Source: Ichthyosporea sp. XGB-2017a
Taxonomy: Eukaryota > Opisthokonta > Ichthyosporea
Direction of reading: 5' to 3'
Length of the DNA stretch: 42,292 nucleotides
Assembly: GCA_002811675.1 (NCBI GenBank)
Contig: PDIM01010465.1
Span: 1-42,292, forward strand
Shown: positions 22,901 through 37,900 of the stretch, piece after piece
Layout of the letters: the number at the start of each line of letters is the position of its first letter
Position numbering within the stretch: position 1 is the stretch's first letter
Position numbers and translations under genes: made by a program
The notes under the pieces: model-generated
Databases searched by the model: none
What the model was told of the DNA's origin: nothing
The model's input: the letters and a program-made list of their open reading frames with translations, nothing else

Positions 22901-25900
22901 TAACTGACCTCCTGTTGCATTGAAGCGACTGTTAACATTGGTAACAAGCTTCATGTTAACAGGATCTAAGGCAGAATAACATTGAAGGGGTAAGGCCCTT
23001 CCAGTGTGTGGATGAATGAAATACTCGGAAGGACATACTTTTGCAGACCCATCATCAAATATCTCGCATTTTGGCCCAGGAATAAACAATCCTAATACTG
23101 AGTCGTACTCTACTATATTGGGAATTTCTTTTAATTCCCCCCCAGAAAACATTTTCTCTTCCGAAATTACGTTTCCATTTGAACAAATTTTGAAGCCATG
23201 GAGATGCTGCTCTTCATAGGATACTCCTCTACGTATGTGTTCATTTTCTATCTGCCTCGACGTCCTATCAATCTCTAAATCCATTTTATCGCAAACGAGT
23301 CTGGCTTCATGTGCTTCATTCTCTTGGGATCCCACCTTATTCTTCTCACCCTCGATGACATTTATCACTGAATGAAGAGTTCTATTTAGAATTAAATTGC
23401 TCTCGTTTAAGAAATTCGTGAACATAGTTTCATGAATTTCTCTCTGCTTTTCCTCATTTTCAAAAGCCTCGCGACGCATAACACATAGCTGAAGTAGCTG
23501 ACCTCCCAATTCGGTTCTTTCCTTCGATTCGTCTTGAATTTTAGACTTGACAGTAGCAAAATGTTGTAGGGTTTTAGGATCAATTGGCCCCGCACCTCCC
23601 CCAATTTTCGATTTCCACAAATCTTTCAGCTCGTCTGTTTCGGATGTGAGCTTTGAATAGAGTTCTTTAATATTTTCCTTGGCTTCTACAATTTCAGAAG
23701 TAACCTTTTCAGTTTGGTTTTTTATCTTTTCGTACAATATTTGAACACTAAACCCTTCGAGGTCAATCTGCCTTTCATAGTCCCAGAATTCATCATCATT
23801 ATCATCATCTGCTCCTACTCCCCCACCAGTTAAGGAATTCAAATGAGATACCTTTTCCTTGCGAATGGAGGACCCTTTTGAGGAATAAAGAGCAAAATTT
23901 GCCTTTTTGGCATGTTTTCGATATTTAGGTGTTTTAAACAGAGGTTTTCCCCATTCAGTTCGGCGAAAGTATACAATAGCTACAATAATACCTATCACCA
24001 GAGCAATACCTCCTCCTATCATAGAAAAAATGAGTATCCAATCTGGAGATTGTAAAATGTTATCGTCTTTTTTTACCCCAAGCATTACGAGGTTTTGCGT
24101 ATTGGCTGCCATAAATGTTCCTTCAGATGGGCATATTTCTTGAGACGATACGACCTTTAGAATCATGCGTTTTTCAGGTGATCCAAAGTCATAGAACACA
24201 TAAACTCCAGGGTCATTGAAAGGAAAACTAAATGCAGTTATACTTTGACTTGTTGTGGTCATTAATGTCTCAAGTCTTCTAAAGTCCCCATAGTCAAACA
24301 AAGCATTTGTGTTTAGCAAATTGTCTTTGTCATATACAGGAAAAGAAGTTCGACTTCCTGAGACATCCCACATCACTGTACTGGCCTGTTGAATGCACAC
24401 AATTGGGTCACTGATTCCTGTTGTTGTTGTTGCGGCTTGAAGAAGCTTGCGAGAAGACCCAATTGTAAACTTCCTGGCTGTTGTATTAGTGCCTGTAAGA
24501 ACATCAATATAGTAAGACGCTGGGGCTTTATAAACGCCAACAAAGCCATTCCCTGACATTTGGAGGGGGGCTATGTTGCATTTTTCTCCATTTTTGCTAG
24601 CACATTGCGTATTTCCGATAATAGAAGAGTTACTGATGGTTAGCGTGGTTTGTTGCCCTGTAGCCTGATCATTCACTATAATTTTGGTAGGATCTGTAGG
24701 GTCAAGCTCTACGGTGGGCTGTGTACTCTGGCATCCCGCATTGCACACTTGCGCTACATCATCAACCCCTGCACATTGACAAACACCCAGACTCTTATCT
24801 GTACTGCTGACACCATTGTCACAAGCAGTGTTACAGTAGGACACAAATGCAGTACTGGAGTAGCATTTCCCATTTGTAGCCCGTGCTTCTCCTTCAGCAC
24901 AACGATCAAATACTTTTCTAGTGCAGTCTGACTCTCCGTCAACATTAGTTAAAGTTGCCCCTGCATCCACGAACTCATAGTTCGGCTGGCAAATGCACCA
25001 TCCATCGGATGACTGATACGCCCTATTCTGTCCAATACATTGACAAGTGAAAGCCCCAACTCCTGAAGATGAGCTTGAGCCACAAGGGAAGCACCCAATT
25101 TGACCAATAAGGTTATTGAACGTTCCGGCGGCACATGGAATGCACCCACTGGTATCTACCTGCCCTGTATTCGGACCGTAAGTTCCTACCGGGCACTTCT
25201 TTTGAAATGCGGATCCTGCTGGACAGTAAGATCCTGCTGGGCACACGTACCCACGCTCTGAAGTTTCATTAACAGGAGTTCCATTTGTTGCTCCTGCCAA
25301 ACAAACGTATCCAGGCTCACATTCAGCGCAAAAATCTCGGTCGGGTCTATTGCCATACGTTCCTGCAGGACATATTTCGCATGCTCCACCCACAGTAGAT
25401 ACATCTACTGTATCGTTCCTAAACCTATATCCCAGGGGACAAATTCTAGGTGAATCAGTACCCTCTGGGCAATAACTACCATAGGGGCAGTCTATTGGCT
25501 TTCCAGAGCCTATAGGGCAATATTTCGTTGCCGGGCAAGTTACTGGAGCGCTTGCTTGGGAAGGACAATATTTACCTCCTGGGCACAACTGTGCTTGTGC
25601 AGATCCGGGTGGGCAATAACTACCCTCTGGGCAGACATCAAGTGGGTCGCTTGAGTTAGTGGAGCAAAAAAAGCCTCCCGGGCATGTAGTGCAATCATTT
25701 GCTGATTTACCCAGAGTTGCATTTCTGTACCATCCAGCCGCACAAGGAGAAGGAGCTTGGACGCCCTTTTCACAATAACTTCCAACTGGACATGGAAGGA
25801 CTGTATAGTCTATTGTAGCCTCTTTGTGGCACCAATATCCTTCGGGGCAAGACAAGCATGTTGAATTATCTTTGGCCCCTAACTTATCGGAATAAGTTCC

Positions 25901-28900
25901 AATCGGACAGGGGATGGTGGGGTTCGATAGAGCACAATAGTAGCCCTTTGGGCATATGAATGCAATGTTACTTCCTACAGGACATGTAAAACCAGCGGGA
26001 CATGGCTGACAGTCCGTCTCTTTAGTGGCGCCGATGAAGTTGATTACTTTTCCAGGTGGACAGGCTTGGGGTGTTCCGGTGCCCAAAGGGCAGAAAAATC
26101 CAAGTGGGCATTTCCCAGCGTTGGCCAAATTATCTGGTGTGGCTGTGTTGCTCCCTGAAGTACAGAAATACCCAGCAGCACAGTCTCCGCTTACTTCTCC
26201 ATTTGTGCAAAATTTCCCTGCTGGACATGGCGGGCAATCAGTAGCTGCCGTTAGTCCTTCTTTATGGCCGTACTGACCATCAGGACACACAACCGCTATC
26301 TTGGCTTCCTTAGCACAAAAATGTTTTAAGGGACAGGGTGTGGTCGCTGATGCTCCATTTTGGCACAGTGAGCCGGCAGGGCAACTTTTGCACGATCCTT
26401 GTTGAGTTTGATCTTGGTAAAATCCATCGGCGCATTTAACTGGCGCAGAGCTTCCTGATGGGCACGAGCTTCCTGTAGGACACACATTTGCAGCAGGGGT
26501 TTTTTCCGAGTTTGCCGTGAGGCCTGGGCAAAAGAATCCAGGATCACATTTTCCTGTTGGTAAAGCAAGGCCAGTTGTTTCACAGTAATGGCCAGCAGTA
26601 CAAGGGACACAATCGGCCTCCACTTTTGAACCGACTTGATTTACCAAAGTTCCTATCGGACAAGGAGTGGGACTTACAGTGCCCTGTAGGCAGTAATGTC
26701 CTTTAGGGCATGGTCCGTTAGATACAAAATCACCTGGTCCACTGGGACTTTGCACAGAAGACTGTATATGACAATAGTAGCCTGCTGCACAATCACCTTT
26801 GGGCGTTGGCGCCCCAGGTGTGTCGCAGTATTTGCCCCGAGGGCATGAAGTACAAAGAGCAGATGTGCTCAGTCCTACAGTAGTTGAATAAGTCCCAGCA
26901 GGGCATGGATCTGGAGTAGAACTTCCTTGTACACAAAAATTGCCACTTGTGCACGGAGTAGGTGACGTCATTCCCGATGAAGGGCAATAATTCCCTGCCG
27001 TGCAAGGAACACAAGCACTCAGTCCGTCATTTGGTCCAAAAGTTCCGTGAGCACAAGCAATCTCCGTTGTCGCCCCCGTAGGGCAGTAGTGTCCGATTTT
27101 ACACTTTCTTCCTTTAACTCCATCCACAGGAGTAGGGGTATCTGCGCCTTGAAGACACAAATAACCTCCCGTACAGGGCAGCTCATTTGATGTCTGGGAG
27201 CCTGCCGCGGCACAATATTTTCCTGCAGAGCAAGGAATACACGCTGCGTTGGAAGTAGCCCCCGAGGAAGGTGAGAATGTCCCAGATGGACACGCCACTG
27301 GCTGTGCACTGCCAACTGTGCAAAAGGAGCCGGGAGGGCATCTATCACCAGTTACTCCATCACTCGGCGTGGCCAGCCAAGCACCAGACTTACAATAATA
27401 GCCAGCAAGGCAATCACCTGAATGTGTTGTTAAGCCCACAGAACCACAGTATTTTCCACCGGGGCATATGCTGCACTCACTTTCTGACTTGAGGTTTTTG
27501 GCACCACCAAATTTACCCAGTGGACACGCGAATTCTTTGTCAATTTTTGTTCCTGCAGGACAATAATATCCCTGTGGACAGTCAGAACCACTAAATAAAA
27601 CAACTGGACTTTTGGTAGCATCGCAGAAATAGCCAGCCGGACAAGTTGTGCAAGTTGCCTTTGCAGGATCTTTTTGATAAGTACCGGAAGGACATCTTAC
27701 TTGCGAGGCTGAACCTGTTGGACACATATGCCCTGCCTGGCATACAAATGCCGGAGGATTAGGAACATTTTGACCTGCTGGACAATAATAACCTGCTGTA
27801 CATTGACCAGTAGGCTTTGCTAACCCTGTCGTTTCACAATAACTTCCAGGTGTGCATAAAAGGCAATCCCCGGACTTGATGTTTCCTGTGGCACTGCTAT
27901 ACTTTGAAGCAGGGCATGGTAGCGCACTTCCAGATCCCTCTGGGCAGTAATGTCCAGCTGGGCATATATTTCCCGTTATTCCATCTGTCGGTGTTATGGA
28001 AGTAGCTTTACTAATGCAAAAGTACCCTGAAGAGCATTTTCCAGTTGGACTAGATAGACCATCCGTGGCACAGAAACTACCAGGGCTGCAATCAATAGGA
28101 GTTATCGCCCCCGAAGGGCAATAGGTACCTTTGAGACATTTACCCCCCTGGATGGTATTTGTTGGACTTCTAGAGGTTGACCCCGCTTTGCAAAAGTATC
28201 CCGGGGAGCAGAGACCGTTCGGTGCTTGGAGTCCAGCGGTTTCGCAAAAGCTCCCTGCTGTGCATGCCTTGCATTCTGATTCGGCTGTGAGCTTCTCTAT
28301 ATCACCAAAAGTACCACTTGGGCAAGGATTAGCCTTTCCATCTCCAGTTCCAAGGGGGCAAAAGTGTCCTTTTGGACAAGGGTTGGCTGAAAAATCTTGT
28401 GTTGCCTTGGGACAAAAGTATCCCTTTGGGCACTGTAAGCAAGAGCTAAGACCATTGGAATTGGAATATGTCCCTGCTGCACACTCTTGTGGGGAACTTG
28501 ATCCACCGGGGCACATTGTGCCCTTGCCACATACACCCCCAACGCCGGTATGCGCTCCTGATGGTGTGGGTCTGTCAACCCCAGAGGTACAATAAAAGCC
28601 GGCGGAACAGTCTCCAGTAACTGTTGTAGACCCTGGGATTCCGCAATATTTACCCGCTGAACATGAAGTGCATTCATCCTTAGATTGAAGTCCTTTTGTA
28701 TTTGAAAATGTTCCTGCTGGGCAAGGGGTGGGATTGACACCAGTTCCTGAGGGGCAATAAGAGCCGGCGGGGCACATGTCGGGAGTTACTCCATTTGTAC
28801 AAGTGAACCCAGCAGGACAGCTTGTACATGTTGCCTGATTAACATTGGCCGCGTAGCTTCCTTTCAAGCAAGGTACAGGTGCAGAAGAACCTGTGGGACA

Positions 28901-31900
28901 GTAATGTCCTGCTGGACATTTGTTTCCCGTGGTTCCATCTGTTGGGCTATCGGTTGTCGCTTTGGAAGTGCAAAAAAAACCTGCTTTACAGTTTCCAGAT
29001 ACCGAGGTGAGCCCCGAGCCAGCACAGAATTTTCCTGCTGTGCATGCTGAGCATTCCGTCACATCCTTTAAGCCCGTAGACAACGAAAATGTTCCACTTG
29101 GACAATTGACCGGAGTTGACGTTCCTGCGATACAATATTTTCCAGCCGGGCAGACATCGCCATACGATTTTCCGGTTGGATTTGATTCCATAGACCCACC
29201 TCCACAGAAGAAACCGGCAGCACAATCCCCTGTAACAGCTTGTAATCCTGACGAGGCACAATATTTCCCTGGGTCACATGCTGTACATTCACTTTCAGCT
29301 TTCAAATTTTCCTGACTTGCATATTTACCCGCTGGACATTTCACAGGTGTGATGGTCCCGCTAACGCAATAATGACCTTTCGGACACACATTTGCATTCA
29401 AACCAATTCGTGGTGTTGGTGACGTGGCACCACTAACACAGAAGTACCCTGCACTGCATGAGCCTTCTATGGCCACTAAACCAGCCTTGGAACAGTACTT
29501 TCCTGCTGAGCACGGCTTACAGTCTGCTTCCTTGACCTTACCAGTAAGATCGTTAAAGGTTCCAACCGGACATGGTTTTTCTGTCGCAAACTTAGTTTTT
29601 GCCGGGCAATAATGCCCTTTGGAACACACTGCGTCATTAAACAGCGTCACTGGGGCCTTTGTGGCGTCACAAAAGTATCCTTCTGGGCAAGGCTTACAGG
29701 CAGACTGTCCCGTCTGATCCTGATATTCTCCAGATGGACAACGTACCGGCGCCGGGCTCCCTGCGGGGCAATAGTGTCCTTTGGTGCAAAGTCCAGCAGC
29801 AGGTTTGTCTGTTGATTTCCCAGATGTACAATAGTATCCCTGTGCACACTGTCCTGTAGGGTTAGCAAGTCCTGTTGTTGCACAATACCTTCCTGGCAAA
29901 CAATCAAGACAGTCCGATGACTGTGTTTTACCAGTGGCAGGCTGATATTTACCAGCAGGACATGCAATAGGCACAGATGAACCAGTAGGGCAATAATATC
30001 CAGTAGGGCAAATGTTACCCATTGTTCCATCGATGGGATTCTTAACAGTTGATGATCCAGTGCAAAAATACCCAGGATCACAATCAGCAGTTGGGGCACC
30101 TAAACCAGTTGTTTCACAGTACTTCCCTGGGGTGCAAGGTGTTTCTTTATCGGATCCAAGAGGGCAAAAAAAGCCTGCTCGGCATTTACCTCCAGTGCTA
30201 TCTGTAGGTGCCGATACCTTTGCACCCTTTATACAGAAAAAGCCTGCTAAACAGTCTCCAGTTACAGCCGATAAACCTTGAGTTTCGCAGTACTTTCCAG
30301 CAGAACAATCTAGACATGCACTAGACGAGCCACCTCCCGAACTCGGGTTGTATTTTCCAACAGGGCAGGGGTTGTCGGTTCCAGATTTAGTTCCTGTGGG
30401 GCAAAAATGACCAGGAGAACAGGGCTTATCTAAATAGGAGCTTGATCCATCGGAGCAAAAATATTTTGCAGGACACTGGATACACGAACCTTTTGTGGTC
30501 TCCGTGTTGTAGGTACCCGCAGGGCAATTAATCGGCGTGGTGGAGCCTTGAGGACAATACTTTCCAACAGGGCATATACCACCCGACCCTTTGTGGCCGG
30601 ACCCAGGTGTAGGTGTGTCCACCCCAGAGGAACAGTAATAGCCTGCATTGCACTGCCCGCTGGTTGCTGTGGCACCTACAGATGAACAATACTGACCGCT
30701 CGAGCATGGCGTGCACTCAGTTTCCTTCGAAAGACCTCCCTGATTACTGTACGTACCTGTTGGGCAGCCCACAGCAGCATTTCCTGTACCTTCTGGGCAG
30801 TAAAATCCCTGAGGACAATTGACAGGGGCCTGCTGATTCACACATTTCTTAGAGGCTGGGCACGGAAGACAAGCACTCGCTTGGGGTGACAGCATGTACT
30901 TGCCATCTGGACAAGGTATGGGGGCCGCAGTACCAACCGGGCAATAGTGTCCAATTGTACAGGGACCCCCAGTGGGGTCGCCACTAGGCTGCGCTGTTTT
31001 CGCCCCTGCACTACAAAAATACCCCGCCGCACATGAACCTGACACAGCCGTGAGCCCTGTAAACTGACAAAATTTTCCTGGGGTGCATGTGGTACACTGA
31101 CCCGAAGAAGATAGTCCTTTCGTGTTGGAAAATGTACCAGTAGGGCAGAGTGATGGAGTTGAAGTCCCTGTGGGGCAATACGAACCCGCAGGACAAACAT
31201 CGCCATAGACTTTTCCACTGGGCTTAGCTTCAGTGGACCCTGAATTGCAATAATAACCAGGGTCACATTTACCCGTTACGCTGGAGCTACCAGGAACTGA
31301 GCAGTAAGATCCAGGCGTACACTGCTGACATTGACTATCTACTGTCAATCCTTCTTTATCATTAAATGTTCCTATGGGACATTTAATTGGTACATCCGTT
31401 CCGAGAGGGCAATAGTGCCCTACTGGGCATATATTTGCAGAAGAGTCCTGTCGGGGTGAGGAAGTTGCAGCGCCTTGTTGACAAAAATATCCTGCACTGC
31501 AATCACCACTTACAGCAGTATTTCCTGTGCCAGCACAAAACTTTTTAGCTGAGCACTTTGTACATTCTGAAGCTTGCTTTAAATTCTTCGACGCACTAAA
31601 AGTACCTGAACTGCATGGAAATTGAGTTGCAAATTTGGTCCCTAATGGGCAAAAGTGACCTGCCGGGCAGTCAGAGCTTGAGAATAAAACAACCGCCGCT
31701 TTCGTATTGTCGCAAAAAAAGCCCGTCGGACATTCAATACAAGACGACTGCCCCACCTTATCTTGATACTTTCCACTCGCGCACCTAATGGCAGAGGCGC
31801 TACCTGCAGGACAGTAGTGCCCTTTAGGGCATATAGAGGCAGCAGGACTTTTGACTGATTGCCCGAGAGGACAGAAATATCCAGCATCACACAACCCAGT

Positions 31901-34900
31901 AGGCTTATCAAGACCTGCAGTTTCGCAGTAAGAACCGGGAGTACACTGTTCACATGATGCTTGAGCAGGGTTACCAGTTTTAGCACTAAATGTACCTATA
32001 GGACAAGGTGTGGGTGATGAGGATTTGGCAACACAAAAATGACCTTTCGGGCAAATGTTCCCTGTGGTGCCATCGACAGGATTTGCTACCGTTGCTCCGC
32101 CGATGCAAAAATATCCTGCAGTGCAATCTCCTTCGGGTGCAGCAAGTCCCTCCGATTTACAAAATGAACCTGCACTGCATGACAAAGGAGCAGTAGAGCC
32201 AACAGGACAATACTGACTGGCAACGCATTTTCCCCCATCGACAGCGGGGCTGGCACTAGTCGTTCTTCCTGTGCAGAAATACCCACCTCCACAGTCTCCT
32301 GTTGGGAGGTCAAGGCCAGCAGTTGCACAAAATTTACCACCAGGGCAGTCAATACAGGCAGAAGGAGCGGTCTGCTGCACTAAATTATTGTGAGTTTTAA
32401 TGGGACAAGGATGCTCTTTGTCAAACTTAGTTCCAACTGGACAATAATGACCTTTCGGACATACATTGGATGAAAAACTTGATGCGCCTTGGAGACAAAA
32501 GTATCCAGCTGGGCATTGCTTGCATGTCCCTTGCCCTGTCTGATCTTGGTATGTGCCTGCTACGCAGGGGATTTTTGCCGTTGCGCCAGCAGGACAATAG
32601 TGCCCAATTGGGCAAATACCCCCAGATGGGCCATCGGGGGATGGTTTATCTTTCGTCGCACCCCCTAAGCAGTAATATCCAATAGCACAATTGCCTTTGA
32701 CGGCCGAAAGACTCGTTGAGTCACAGTATTTACCGGGATCGCAAAGTTGGCAGTCTGATGATTGAGTGTTCCTTACATTTGGGGAATATTTGCCAATTGG
32801 GCATGGCGTTGGAACAGATGTCCCAGTTGGGCAGAAATGACCAGCTGGGCATTCTCCACCAATTCCTGTGTGTCCAGAACCTGGGGTGGGAGTATTAACC
32901 CCTGATTGACAATAATATCCCGCTGAGCAAGATCCTGCCACAGCACTGGCTTTTTCAGTGTCGCAATACTTTCCAGGGTCACATTGCGTGCAGTCACTTT
33001 GCGCTGCTAACCCACCTCCAGTTGCATAGGTACCAGCAGGGCATTTGGGAAGCAAAGTGGTAGTGCCCAACGTGCAATAGTTCCCTAGCGGACAAGGTTG
33101 TAAAGCAGTTGTTCCGGCACAATAGTTCCCAACGGGACATGTCACACATGCAGCATTGCCAGTGCCTGCCGCATGTTTTCCGGCAACACAGGGAATTGGT
33201 TGACTAGCTCCTTGAGGGCACTCATGGCCTGCTTGACAAATATTTCCCATAGAGCCATCAGTAGGCGTCTTTGTTGTACTTGCACTGGTGCAAAAGTAAC
33301 CAGGGTCACATTTTCCTTGAGGCGAGGTCATGCCTGTACTTGGACAGTAATGCCCCGGTGTGCAGGGTTTGCAATCATTTAGCGTGGTTAGACCTATAGT
33401 GTCTGAAAATTTACCTATTTAAAGGAACGGGGTAATGAAAAAGGTTAACTCTTGACGCGCACTGAATTATGAATATATCTCTTACTACCCAAGTCTTACC
33501 TGCGGGACAAGGCGAGGGTGATGTCGCGCCCTGTGGGCATGCAAAGCCTGCAGGGCATCGATCACCCCATGTAACAGACTGAGAGGCGATTGGGGCCGCG
33601 AGCTCTGCTCTACCGGTACATATATGGCCTATCAGAGACGTAGCAAGCAGGAAGGGATAACAATGAATAAAAAATATTTTTGTTTTGAAGAAAATGTCTT
33701 CACAATACATATAACTTTACCTGCATTGCATTGGCCAGAAACGGCCGTTAATCCAGTATTTTGACAGAAAGAGCCTGCAGGACAATCTGTGCATTCTGCA
33801 GCAGTTTTTAAATTCTTCGACCCACCAAAAGTGCCAGTCGGGCATGGCTTAGGCTCAAACGACCCTGCAACGCAGTAAGAGCCTAAAGGACAGTCAGTTG
33901 CAGATGACATTGCCTCAGTAGGACAATAAAATCCAGCAGGGCATTGCAAGCATGATGGCTGAGCAGGGGAAGGCTGGTATGTTCCTGGCTGGCACTTTGT
34001 TTCACCAACTGATCCTTGGGGACTATAATGGCCCTTTGTTGTTGCGAATTGCTTTGCGGTTTTCGCCCCCCCAGTGCAATAGTATCCAGCATCACACTTT
34101 CCAGTTGGTGCAGGCCCTCTTGCAGATGCACAGTAATGTCCAGGAGTGCAGCTAATGCAGAAATCGTGATTTGCAGCTCCAGCTTGAGTACTAAAAGTGC
34201 CCTGTGGGCAGGGTAGACTTTCAACTGTACCAGCTGGACAATATCCGCCTGCCGGACAAAGTCCCCCAGTTGAACCATCTGGCGGCGTGGATGTCGTCGC
34301 CCCAAGGGTACAATAATACCCTGGATCACATAAGCCCCGTGGGGTTTGAAGTCCATAGCCATCACAAAAACTCCCAGCAGTACACTTTGTACATTCGCTT
34401 GAGGCCTTTAAAGTTTCTGAAGTGCTGAACGTTCCAGGGGGACAGGGTGTGGGCAAACTTATCCCCAGCGGACAATAATGCCCTCTTTGACATTTAATTG
34501 GAGTGGCCGTACCAGGTGGGCAATAAAATGTTTCTGGACATGTGAGGCAGTCTCCAGTTACTTTTCCTCCCGTAGTTCCCAAATATTTACCACCTGGACA
34601 CGGCTCCTGCTTGTCTCCAGATGACCCTATTGTAATAGACAGCATTGGATCAGTCATTCCTGTCGGACAAAAATAACCAGCTGCACAATCTCCAGTTGGA
34701 TTTATAGATGCTTCCAGGCAATATTTACCCGCTGGACAAGGCAAGCATGCTGCAACGCTGATACTTCCCGTGTTTGTGTTGTATGTACCTACTGGGCACT
34801 TAATTTCGCCCGTAGTTGCCTCTGGGCAGTAATGGCCAGCATTACATGTTACTGAGGCGGCCTGGTTCAGCGATCCCGTTGCACATACACCTCCTGCCGC

Positions 34901-37900
34901 ACAGCGATTACTCGCCAGCATCGTGGCCTGAGTTGTCCCTGGCGTGGAACAAAAATGACCAGCTTGGCATGAGGTACAGGTTGAAGCTCCAACATCAGAA
35001 AATTCTTGAGCTAAACATTGAACGGGTGTTACAGTGGCTTCTCCACACTTGTGCCCTGCGGTGCAGGGAAGACAGTCGCTCTGCTTTTTTGCTCCCGTGT
35101 TCGGCATGTATGTTCCTGATGGACATTTTACTGGAGTCCCAGTTCCCAATTCGCAAAAATGCCCTTGCGTACACGTGACACAGTCCGACGACTGTGTACT
35201 TCCTGTTGAACTTACATATGTCCCAGCCGTACATGGAAATTGATCTGGAAATGTTGTCTTAGTAGGACAATAATGACCTACAGGACATGTTCCCGTGACC
35301 GTACTCCCCCCACCCAAACAATAATTGCCCGCAGTACAATCCGTGCAATCGGTCGATTGGAATAAGTCGGTTGCTCCTGTGAATGTGCCTGGGGGACACG
35401 GGAATTGATCTGCGAATCCTGTTCCAGCAGGACAATAATGCCCTGCCATGCACGCAACTTTGGGGTTTACACTTACCCCCGTTGCCCATCCACAAGCAAA
35501 TGATTGGGGGCATTGCAAACACTCAGTTGCTGATTGTAAATTAGTAGCTTGGGAATATGTTCCCGGGTAACACGGGTGTGACTTTTTGGCTGCTGTACCC
35601 TCAGGACAATAGTATCCTTCAGCACAAGAATCGGTGACAGAAGATTGGCCAGCAGAAGGGCAGGCCTGACGGGCGGTACATGCCAAACAGTTTGCTGATG
35701 ATGCAGATCCTACATTGGGATTGTAGCTTCCCGGGGGACATGGGACCGGGGCTGAACTGGAGTAGGTAGCATGGCCATCAGGGCAATAATGTCCCACAGT
35801 GCATGTTTTGCATTGCCCACTTGAAGTAAAGCCCGTATTATCTCCATACGTTCCTCCAGGGCATGGGAACTGACGCATGTGACCTGTTTCAGCTGGGCAA
35901 TAAAACCCGGCAGCGCACGTAGTACCATCAGTTGTCGATCCTTCAACACAGTATTTTCCAGCTGGACATTGAACACACGCAGTTGCGAGGACACTTTTTC
36001 CCGTCAAAGTATTGTACGTTCCTGGTGGACAAGGGAAGCTATTTCTGTTCCCCGTTCCTGCAGGGCAATAGTGTCCAGCCGGGCATGTCCCTGATGATTC
36101 AGCTGGATTTCCAGGTGTTGTTGTACCTGTACCCTCACAGTACGATCCCGCAGGACATGGCTGGCATGCCTCAGACTGCGTTGCTTTTCCCTCCACGGTC
36201 CCGTAAGTTCCAACAGGACATTGATGAACCCCTGTATCATCACACCAAGTCCCCTTTTTACAAATATTAGCAGCCGGATTAGCGGTTGTGGATCCAGCGA
36301 CGCAATCATACCCCGGGTCACATTTAAAGCAAACATCACTTCCAGATGGGCTCCAATGTCCCTTAGGACATAAAACCTCTGTTTTTCGGTCGGAACATTG
36401 ACTTCCTGCTTTACATGCTTGACAAGAAGAAGCCCCAGCTACACTAAAGAATCCTGGATCACACGGAACTGGGCCTGTTGACGCCGATGCACAGAAAGAT
36501 CCAGCAGGACACGGAGTACACGAACTTTTCCCACCAATCGAGTAAGAACCAGCAGAGCAAGCGGTTTTTGTGTTGCTAGTTGGATCCGTGCAATAGAAAC
36601 CTTTAGGACAAGCTGTGCATGCTGCTTGACTCCCGACGGAATAGAAACCTGCAACACATGAAATTTGTGTTGCGCTCACTGTGGACAGACATGCCTTTCC
36701 AGCTGGACAAGGAGTACAAGCCACCTGACTGCCGGTAGAGTACGTTCCCAAAGGACACGCATTGGTTGTGGCCGTTGTTGTGCTTGGGCATTCGAATCCA
36801 GGTGGGCATTTGGTGCAGGCGGTCTGACCTCCAGTGCTGTAATCTCCCGCTGCACATGCAGATATACCAGTTCCGTCTGTTTTAGGACATTGGCTGCCAG
36901 ATACACAAGATGTGCATGAAGCACTTCCTGCAAGAGCCCAACTTCCAGGCTCACAAGCAACCTCAATTTTTAATGTTTTGCTTGGGCACATAAAACCTGC
37001 GGTGCACTTTGTACACGCCTGTTGGCTTCCCGTCGAATATGAACCAGGCGCGCATTGGACGTTTTGGGTCGGGTCACTTATTGAAGGGCATGCCCATCCT
37101 GCTGGACATGGCGTGCACTTTGTGGCTTCAGCAGCCGAAAAACTACCTGCAGCGCACGCGATAGGGGATTTTGTAGGGTCAGGGCAGCTTGACCCGGCAG
37201 GACATTTGGTGCAAGAAGCTACATTCCCTGCACTGTAAGAGCCCGAAGCACACGGGGATGGAGCTTGATTTGTGCTAGTGCATGAGAAGCCCACGGGGCA
37301 TGCGATACATGTAGTTGAACTTGTAAGAGAATATTGGCCTGCTAAACAAGCTATGGGTGACTGAGAAGGATCAGGGCATTTACTTCCTGCTGGGCAATTA
37401 CTGCATGTGGTTGCCTTTGCTTGAGAGTAAGTTCCTTGCGGACAAAGAGTTGGACTTTTTTTAGGATCAGAGCACGACGAACCCGCGGGACAGTCATTGC
37501 ATACGTGATCTTAGCAAATAATAATATAATGAAGTATGTTAGTTGCTTGCTCAATGAAGTTGTATGATCTACACAAACAGCACTCCACAAAAACAAACTT
37601 TTACTTACCACCACTGGTGCTGTACTGCCCTGTTCCACAGGGGACTGGAGCTTGATTTTTGGAAGCACAAGAAGAACCTCCAGGACATGTTAAGCAAGAC
37701 GCCGTGCCCCCAAGCGAATATTCTCCCACATTACATGCCACTGGAGCATTTGCAGGATTTTTGCAAGAACTTCCTGCCGGGCAAGACAGACAGGTACTTG
37801 CACCGGAGGCACTCCAAGTTCCTGGCGAGCATGCCACAGGTGTTATAGAGGGGTCTGAGCATTGCGTGCCCGCAGGACAGGTAGTGCATGCACTTTTCGC

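Noticed and set aside
28131..30281. Several plus-strand and alternative-frame open frames rich in Pro, Gln or Cys inside the giant gene
   Set aside because: They mirror the cysteine/glycine-repeat codons of the real minus frame, which is open for over 5,400 codons.
17000..33331. Giant protein starting at the ATG at 33331 as an independent gene
   Set aside because: The frame is open upstream to a good acceptor at 33415, joins exon 6 in phase, and has no signal peptide of its own.
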